DNA from: Drechslerella dactyloides
Lineage: Eukaryota > Ascomycota > Orbiliomycetes > Orbiliales > Orbiliaceae
NCBI GenBank assembly: GCA_020064725.1
Contig: JAGTWJ010000017.1
Coordinates: 4,650,001 to 4,714,000 of the forward strand
DNA length: 64,000 bases
Reading direction: 5' to 3'
The notes under the pieces are model-generated. The model made no database searches, was not told the origin of the DNA, and was given only the letters and a program-made list of their open reading frames with translations. Shown in pieces: positions 56,301 to 64,000 of the stretch. Numbering within the stretch: position 1 is the stretch's first letter; every line of letters starts with the position of its first letter. The translations under genes and the position numbers were made by a program.

Positions 56301-58395
56301 AAAAAAAAAAAAAAAAAAAAAGGCCTGTCAACATATTTAGTCATGCGGATTAAGTTTTTCCCGACGGTCTCAAATGATTGGCGGGCACGGAGGGGATCCG
56401 GATGCTCGTCCTGAAGAACGCCGTCCAAGCTCAGACTCCGTGCATGGGGTTTTTGCGGTTCTCCACACATCTCATTGTCATTGGCTAGATTGCGCCCGAA
56501 ATGTCGACTGCAGTACACTGAGTCATGTGAACACAAAGTTGCTGTCAAAGCTTCAGCTGCTCAAGAAACTGGTCTCGAGGCCAGACTTGCCTGTCAAGAA
56601 ACAATCCTCCAGAATGTCCCTTTCCCTTTTTAAGGTGGTTACCAGCAAAAAAACAAAAGCAAATCTTGGGAAGGAGAACTTTTGGCCCACTTGGCTCCGC
56701 AGGGAGATCCTTGTGGAGTCAGTGGCTGGAGTTTATCCGTCTCCTGGAAGTCGTTCAGTATTTACCCCGCACTCTCGCTTCGATGGAAGGGTAATTGTCG
56801 ATCTTTAACCTGTAGATCGACACTCGTGGAGGGAGCTCGAGAATAATGCATCGAGCTTGATGTTCTGGTGTTCTAAATTCACGATAGCATCAGATGGCAC
56901 GTACATGTACACTCGATGGCTGAACTCTGGTACGTAACATGCGCATATGCCATAACCAGCAAGGAACCACTCAGGCTCAGGCTCAGAGTAGTCAGTCAAG
57001 TATTTTTTGGCAAGCGGATCGACTCTAACTCTTCATCAAAAGTCTACATGCGCGCATATGCGTCATGCACGCATTCAAGAGTTCCAGCAACTACCTCCTG
57101 TGGAGCTGGTTAGACGGGAAGACATTTACTGTCGCAAGTTCATCCTACTTGCGACAAGCATGGATACCCCGACTTACAGCTGCAAAGACTACTTTCTCCA
57201 GCAGTCACTTTTGAATTCCAAACTATGGGAGTTACAAAGAATATGCATCCTGCGCTCAGACATACCAAGCGGAAGACATCCCGACAACCACGAGAACTAT
57301 TGTAAAATATGCCAAGACTTTCCAATCACAGGACCTCACGCTATTGTTCCAGCTATATGTCCGTGCATACTGTGACACGCGAACGTTCGAACGGGTGTGC
57401 GGCAGCGACTCGAGCGCTATCGTCCAACGTACATCCAGAAACAAGCATCGATGTAAGAGCATGGAAGCTTTTCCAAGGTCTGAGCGCTTGAAATATTGTA
57501 TTAAGACCGGTGATCGTATTCCAAAGTTGCATTTATACATGCATACTCCACATATTCACTGACTTCGTCACACAACCCCAATTTTGAGGCGCTTGAAGGG
57601 CTTGAGTGAGAAGTGAACGAGCACGGTCGTCTGGCCCCACAATCACATTGTCGGGGTCGCAGTGTAAGGTGACTTCACACGGCGCATTGCCCAGAAATTA
57701 ATTGAGTACTCAGTCTCTCGGTGGTGACAAGTGGGAAAAGTAGTATGTATTACAGACAGCGGCAACGAAAGGAGTGCAGACACTTCCACCGCGTGAGACC
57801 AAGCCCATAATCCTGGCACAGGGTTGACCATCTTGCTGCAGTATTTCACTTCGACCGGAGAGATTCTGGAATAGTTCGCTTCTCTGAAGTCGCTTCTAAT
57901 CCATCAGCGAAAAGAACATATAACTTCCATTTGACTAGTGCGGTCTTTTTGTGACCCATGCGCCGGCGGACGCTTCATCCTTGGCGGGAGCCGGCATATC
58001 CATACCAGTAATTAAGTACTTAGTCCAACTCTGTGGCTCTCTGAGCGCAATCTTCAGCCGGAAGTCACATCATTCGACGGAGCCCTGACTTTCCGTGTCT
58101 CCCCAATCCGGATTAACCCGCACCATCTTGCTACACGCTAAGATTCTAAGCCGGATCTGTTTTCCCATACCCCATATCCGCCGTCCGATCCCATCGTCCC
58201 TCCAGAGCTTATAAGTGTAAGACATGCCGCCTGGACGTCTTTTAATCACCACGGACTACCCCGCCTGATATCCTCCTAGATCTAGTGTCTACCACATACT
58301 CAATTGCTTACCCGAGAAGCTTCTTGAACGCATTTACATAATTATTGCAAATATAATTTACTCTATTATCTATCTTTGGGCTTCTGACAGGATCT
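53323..58395. other. 5-kb AT-rich, gene-poor region
   Basis: No supported gene. It holds a 25-base poly-A run at 56297-56321 and a 10-bp perfect stem with a 7-base loop at 57130-57156 (TGTCGCAAGT / ACTTGCGACA). Frames are short and overlap on all strands. Confidence 0.4.
56297..56321 (+). repeat. poly-A tract, 25 A
   Basis: An uninterrupted run of A. No retroelement or retrocopied gene is recognisable just upstream, so it is listed as a simple repeat. Confidence 0.9.
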
Positions 58396-58886
58396 TCAAC
58401 CTTGTAGCCTAGTTTCACGTGCAGTCCTTCGAGAAAACTTTCTCTTATTTATAATCCACCCCACCATCAGCAAATACATCAAAATGGTTCTGCGAAGAAG
58501 ATGGTCTATCTCCTCCCCGCCGGACGTCACGGCGATCGCTTCTTTCAGATACCAAGTGGCCATTTCCAATAGCATTATTTCCTCAATACAAGCCTGCCCC
58601 ACACCAGCTTCCAGTCCAATAGAACCACCTCGAGATCGCGCCGTTCCCAGTGTTCAGAATCCTCTGCTATTCTCGCTATTACAGCGAGCAGCATGAAAGC
58701 TATTTCCTCGGCCTGGAATCTTAAGGCCTTATCAATCAAGCCTCGAAGATCACAGTCGAACCATTCGTGCATAAGAGTTTTTTCAAAGTCTAAAAGTGGT
58801 AAGTATCGAGTATGCCCTCCATTATCCTGAGCTACGTTAGATTTCGAGCTAATATGGTCATGCAGATGGTTCCCGATTCGCTTCAA
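58396..58886 (-). pseudogene. possible frameshifted helical-protein remnant
   Basis: Minus-strand 58886-58575 reads HTRYLPLLDFEKTLMHEWFD, DLRGLIDKALRFQAEEIAFM and IAEDSEHWERRDLEVVLLDW, which is strongly coding-like. A second frame then continues IEEIMLLEMATWYLKEAIAV to about 58396. A one-base slip near 58600 is needed to join them. On the opposite strand an ATG at 58484 with a good leader opens 70 residues, so strand assignment is not certain. Family not recognised. Confidence 0.35.
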
Positions 58887-61236
58887 TTTATTTGTCCGTG
58901 AGTTTACTTTTGCTTGAGCGAATGGCGTTTACTAAGGCGCATGGGCCATGGGAAGAACGAAGTTGGAAATGTTGATGGCGCTATGGAACGGGACACATAC
59001 TGAGATGTCGTCATTAAACTGTACATAAGATAACCGTTATTTATAATTGAGAATATTTTGTCTTTTTGAAACGTGCTACAGGCCGTGCTTGATGCAGTGG
59101 GCTAGTGACTTGAAAGGAACCGTAGCTACGAAGCATCCATGAGAGTGGCTATTCATGCTTGTTCAGGGGCCCTTGACTTACTAACATGTAGCAGCATCCG
59201 CGTAACGACAGGCATCCCTCACCCTACCGGCCGAATATGAGAACAAACCGGTTAACCCTTGCACATTTTGTGTATATAAGATCATTGGCCTTGAATCGGC
59301 TTGTGAACTAGCCTCGTCCATGGAGGTATCGGTATATAAGATGCAATTATAGTAAACTCTTGACTGGTCAAAGCTTCGTAGGTCAGTCTGATTCCCCGGA
59401 CAATTTTGAACCGTCGAATTGTATCGACGCAGTAGTAAGGAAAGAGAAATCTCATATGCAATCGATCACGATAAGTTCTGCGTATATGCAACCATATTGA
59501 ATTCCGTGGTTGTTACCGATCTTGTTGACCTGAATCCGCCTGTAGGCAAGTAGTTCTTAGATCCGATGTTATCTTACATCTTGTCTCGTAAACCAAAGTG
59601 CGACAGCGAAGCCGTACACCTTATAGTGCTACTATTTGGGTAATAAATATAACATATAGATACCAAAGCTTGATGTTGCCCGCCGATATGCGTTATAAAT
59701 ATGAATGCCTAGCTGTTGTTTAAGTATCGACACCTGCAATCAGTGAATGCAAATATGGCCTAGAAGAATCCGAAGAATTCTATCGGATAAAAAGAGAGGA
59801 TTGTGTGGTGCCTGCATGCGAATTCCCCTATATATGTTGGCGTTTAACGTTTCAATTGCATCCGTAGAGAGTATGCGCCACCCTTTCAATACCAACATGA
59901 GTTCTGAGTACTTACAGTAATGAATGGCTCACGTGAATGTAAGAGCAAGAGTAAGAGCACTTTATATACGGTGTCCATAGGAAGTAGGATTAGAAGAATG
60001 TCCTCAAAATTGCGTCATATTGCACGATCTGTAGTAAAGGGTTGTTTTGCAAGCCGAACAATTAGTTTGTATCTGGCAAAGCGAGACTGACGGAGGCAAG
60101 GCAGCAGGATAGACTCCGATATTAAGTTTGTTTCTGATTTAATAGTTATAGGCGTGTGCTAAAGTCTCTGGAGCTTACAAGCCCTATACCTCTTGTATCT
60201 TCTGGAAGATCCTCCATTCGCACCTCATCTTTCGACCGTCGTCACGATCATGATAGATGGAAGATACGATGGCCGTGAACAGCCACAGCATGAGGATCCC
60301 GGGGTATTAGCTTTGACTGACCTCGGGCTAGCAATGATCGAAAAATGAGGCGAAGTAGAATATTGATTACTTCGATGATTCGATTAAGCCGAGACTGCGA
60401 TTACGCTTCTTATTTAGATATGTACTGAGGGATTGAAGACGTGCGCCAACGATAAAGTCGAAAAGTTTGGCGGAGAAGTGAAAGATCTGATCTTCAAATG
60501 CCATCATTTACGACAAATATCACAACATACAATGAACGAATCCTTCAGATTTCTCGTAGGCCATGCCTATCGATACATTGGGCTGGAGAACAGTGCCCAG
60601 GATAGATCTGATGTTACGTACAAACGTACATTAGTGGATTCCACCTAAGTGGTTCTCGGTACTAGAAAGACTTTGCAGATTTGCAAGGCGTAAGCCCTAG
60701 TATTGTAACTTAGACGCTCTCGTGTCGCCGCTTTTACGAGGATCGAGCCTCCATGATATTGTTTTCTCGTGAAGCCAGCCCGCTGAGCAGTATATCTTCG
60801 ATAGTGGTCAGTGCTGGTCTCGGTCAGTGCCCTCGCTTGAGGACACCCAGGGTCTTGTGGTAAAATGTGCGTTGCCCACATGTGCAAAAGCCGCAGACAG
60901 CACGCGTAAATTGAATTTCCGCTCTTGGCAGGGACTGGTTCGTGTATCGTCGCGTGTTCCCACCGCTGTAAGCAGCTTCACCAACTCTGTCCCACTCTCC
61001 ATCTCTTAACGTTCACCACCCACCTTACACCGAACCACCAAGACCCTGCAACTATCATTTGAGCTACCGACCATTGGATTTATCCTAAATCCTCATCGTG
61101 ACTGTAGGTCTCTCCAGCGCTGAGTGGGGCAGCTGTTGGTAGCTAACGCAGCCGCGATTATAGCTCGTTTGCAGGTCCCGTGCGATTTCACAGTCAGAGC
61201 TGCCTGAGCAGACCGCGGTACTGCTCCCGACCCGGC
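58887..61236. other. intergenic region upstream of CAF-1
   Basis: AT-rich, with no convincing gene. A frame at 60433-60648 (71 aa) is isolated and without features. Confidence 0.4.
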
Positions 61237-63647
61237 ATGGCGTCCGAGCCGCTTGCAGCAGAGTCTCTCCCGGCCACGGAGGCCACATCTAAGATGTCTA
61301 ATCTTGGCTTGGGCGGATCGGCGGCGGACCCGCCGCCGGCAAAGAAAAGGACGAAGTTGAGCGCGGACGAGAAGGCGGAACGGGAGAAGGAGAAAGCTGA
61401 ACGCGAGAAAGAGAAGGAGGAAAAGCGAAAGGAGAAGGAAGAGAAAGAAAAAGAGAAGGCTAAGATCGTAACCATCCCCTCTTCTCTAGATCGGAGCTCA
61501 GACTGCGAAGCCGCTGACGAATTCCACTCGGTTATAGAAAGCTGAGAAAGAAGAACAGAAGCGGACCAAAGAGGAGGAGAAGGCCAAGAAGGATGCCGAA
61601 CGAGCAGCCGAGAAAGCGAAGCGCGATGAAGAGAAAGCTAAGAAGGATGAGGAGAAGGCGAGGAAGGAAGAGGAGAAGGTGAAGAGGGAGGAGGAGAAGG
61701 CCAAAAAGGAGCGAGTATGTTTTCCTATTTTGCGGCTCTCGGCGTGAATCTTGGGCGCCCCATTCTGACTGCACATCTGTAGGCTCAATTGAGGATGGAC
61801 ACGTTCTTCATGAAGAAAAGCATGCCTACAACATCTACTGGGTCATCCGCCCCAACAAAGCCTCCAGCAACTTCGTACAATGGGACGTCTCTTCCACCCC
61901 CTCCAAACGTGGTTTCAGAGTCACCCCTACCTGAGAGCAATGCTTCTCAGCCCTTGACCTTCACGGCGCCTGCAACTAAAGATGTTGAGATGATTGACAG
62001 GCCCGCAGCTGAAAAGCCAGACTTCGTCAAGTACTTCCATCCATTCTTCGCTAGGCCCGGAGTTACGGTTGCGCCGCCGCACAGTTTTGGGAGAGATGAG
62101 GACGCCACTTCATATATTCGCGAGAAGCTTGACCGGGATGTTCTTAAGCGGCCTCGTGATCAGGACGAGATGGATGTGGACGAGGCCAAGTTCCAAATCC
62201 CAAATCCGCTTCCGCCAACATATTTCGAAGAGATATTTGCGCTCCCACCTGCAAAGCGTCGCAAGAGAGGCAATCTACCCAAGTTTTCGACCAGAGACAT
62301 CTTGGCCGGATTGAACCGCTCTCCGGAACCTATTCCACAATTCAGTTCCAAGAAAACAGTCCACACGAATTACGTGACACAGCTGAAGAAGCTTCCCCGG
62401 AAAGTCCTTAGATATTGTGAAGATATCCGACCCGCCTACACCGGAACATTCACTCGAATCCCAAAGACGTCAGGCCTACGCAAGGGAAGAAATCCATTTC
62501 AGAAGTCTCTTCCAGGAGTGAACTATGATTATGATTCGGAGGCCGAATGGGTGGAGGAGCCGGATGAGGACGGAGAGGAGCTTCTCAGCGAAGAAGAGGA
62601 TGATCCCATGGACATTGGTAGTCCCGATGAGATGGACGATTTCCTTGACGACGAGCCCGAAGACCCTGGGAAGAAACGACACAACGTTTCCGGCCCATTG
62701 ATTCCGACTACCACAGGTATCATGTGGGAAGGTGAATGCACAAAGATTGAGGAATTGGAGCGGTTCCGAATGGGCATCTTGACTGGTAAGTTTATAATTA
62801 TATGGTCAACGGATTCCACTTTGCCAAAAGCAGCTCATTGACCCTCCCATCTAGTCGGCCATGTCACTCCAATCGACCCTTTTTCTATCAAATACTGGGA
62901 GCAAGAGAAGAAGAAAGTTCCCGCCTTCTTCCAACCACCTTCTCTCCCCTCCAATAAGACAGCTGCATCTGGGAATCGCCCTCCTGTTCAGACTCTTCCT
63001 AGCGCAAACGCTCCCATCCTTGCCAGAGATGTCCCTCACCCCCAAGCAGCAGCAGCTCCAGCCACTCCAAACCCTCTGGAATCCGCCCTGCAAGATGAAT
63101 TTGGGCGCTTTTATACAGATTACGCCAGCGAACCCATCCTCAGAACCACATTCAATAAGTGTGAGTCGGGTGGCACCTTTTTTAAGCTGGGCGATCTCGC
63201 CGATCCTCGCACAGCCGTCAACTTCCACATGTCCCAAGACGATAACTTCACGTTCTTCAAATTACTACACAAGATCCCCATCTTGAGTCACGCGCACCTC
63301 GTCAGCATGGTTGGATTTGTTGAAAAGAACGACAGGTCCAAGCTCGGCCTCCTAGAGGAGGCGAAGAGGGAGTAAGTGCAATTCCTATCTCAACTGGATG
63401 CGCGTCATGCACAACTAACATGTCGGCCTCAGATTTCCACAACATACAAAAAACTCCCTCAAGGAGTTCGTCAACAATTTCTGCCGACGTTCGGGTCGAT
63501 ATTGGACATGCTGCCTCAAGCAGAATGGTAAGACTGGCAGTTTCTCGCTCCGCTTCTCGCGTCACAGTACTAAGACTCATTCTTGCAGCCCAAGGTTACT
63601 GGGTTCGACAGCCCTGGAACGATGTACTGCAACAACTTTCGGAGTAG
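61237..63647 (+). CDS. rlf2: chromatin assembly factor 1 large subunit (CAF-1 p150 / Rlf2-type, 693 aa, 6 exons)
   Basis: Exons 61237-61467, 61538-61714, 61783-62785, 62855-63371, 63433-63527 and 63589-63647 join in frame to 693 aa. CAF-1 deposits newly made H3-H4 behind the replication fork. Visible features are an N-terminal Lys/Glu/Arg-rich KER helix (about residues 45-135) for DNA binding, and a PCNA-binding PIP box QLRMDTFF (138-145) directly after intron 2. There is a FHPFFARPGVTVAPPHSF block near 220. The acidic CAF1A motif, YDYDSEAEWVEEPDEDGEEL, is at about 383-403. A winged-helix end (NSLKEFVNNF ... QGYWVRQPWNDV) is split over the last three exons. The neighbours do not include the other CAF-1 subunits. 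Confidence 0.9.
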
Positions 63648-64000
63648 CTCTCCCATCGTACGCGTCTGCGACTCGCTGCCAGAAGAGCTGAAGGAGGACT
63701 CGTCTGACCTACACATCTACCCACCCTCCTGGAGAGGTCTTCACATAATCGCCAAGACCAGTTCATCATGAAGTACAAACTTGATCGGTTTTAATGACGA
63801 CTTGAAGCTTATGCATCTCACCGGCGTTCTTTTTCCGGTTCCTGACTTTGCTGTTATTCGCTACCTATATGGATACACTACCGCTTGATTAGCCCTTTCC
63901 TTCCTTCAATACTCTATCTCACGACTCCATCGACTTGCAGGTGTATATCGCAGAGCGATTACCACTGCTAGACCCACCCACCAGCACACATCGCTCGCCC
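63648..64000. other. 3' flank of the CAF-1 gene
   Basis: No feature is recognised before the window ends. A frame shift of the CAF-1 end continues openly to 63771 but is out of phase with the spliced model. Confidence 0.4.

Noticed and set aside
56122..56321. Retrotransposon or processed pseudogene ending in poly-A
   Set aside because: The A(25) run has no recognisable reverse transcriptase, LTR or intronless gene copy upstream and no target duplication that I can see.
57130..57156. Perfect 10-bp stem-loop as a terminator
   Set aside because: Eukaryotic context, no adjacent gene and no U-tract. A stem of this size is expected by chance in a window this long.
12146..63647. Functional cluster of Rtt109 and CAF-1
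   Set aside because: Both act in H3K56ac-linked nucleosome assembly, but they are 47 kb apart with unrelated genes between them, so linkage is most likely chance.
1..64000. CRISPR arrays, bacterial operons or ribosome-binding sites
   Set aside because: The spliced genes show this is a fungal nuclear genome, and no regularly spaced repeats were seen.

Overview
This window is genomic DNA from a filamentous ascomycete (Pezizomycotina, most likely Eurotiomycete-like). The evidence is the many short GT-AG introns (about 60-97 bases), the fungal-only or typically fungal families (Rtt109, GT62 Anp1-type transferase, 7TM rhodopsin-like receptor, HET domain, CBM1-type modules), and the ergosterol cyclase gene. 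All gene models were spliced by eye from in-frame GT/AG junctions. Domain names come from recognised motifs, not from a database search.

Layout. (1) 1-9.4 kb is accessory-looking DNA with few normal genes. It holds six short ORFs (one on the minus strand near 1.6-1.9 kb, five on the plus strand from 5.8 to 8.9 kb) that look like divergent copies of one small-protein family. The shared features are an MPCK-type start followed by prolines, a Trp-rich middle and a C-terminal I-R-x-x-N-like helix. (2) 9.5-17.6 kb is a housekeeping block: a secreted PhoD-type phosphatase, the H3K56 acetyltransferase Rtt109, divergently transcribed mitochondrial ribosomal protein mL57, and an arrestin-like adaptor. 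(3) 19.6-29 kb carries a multi-pass membrane protein of unknown function. It is followed by a very large eight-exon gene that fuses a NO VEIN/sacsin-type GHKL ATPase, a NOV_C (DUF3883) nuclease-like domain and a HET domain. (4) 29-41 kb holds one or two small, poorly defined minus-strand transcripts, lanosterol synthase, a GT62 glycosyltransferase, a coiled-coil protein and a long disordered protein. (5) 41-61 kb is gene-poor. Its convincing genes are a secreted Cys-rich protein with several CBM1-like modules and a 7TM PTH11/rhodopsin-like receptor. It also has a 22-bp perfect inverted repeat and coding relics. (6) 61.2-63.6 kb encodes the large subunit of CAF-1.

Functional links. Rtt109 and CAF-1 act in the same replication-coupled nucleosome assembly pathway, but they are 47 kb apart here and nothing suggests co-regulation. 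The most unusual item is the ATPase-NOV_C-HET fusion. It looks like a single-polypeptide sensor plus cell-death effector, and the nuclease-like middle domain appears to have lost its catalytic residues. The second is the tandem array of small MPC-start proteins, for which I recognise no family.
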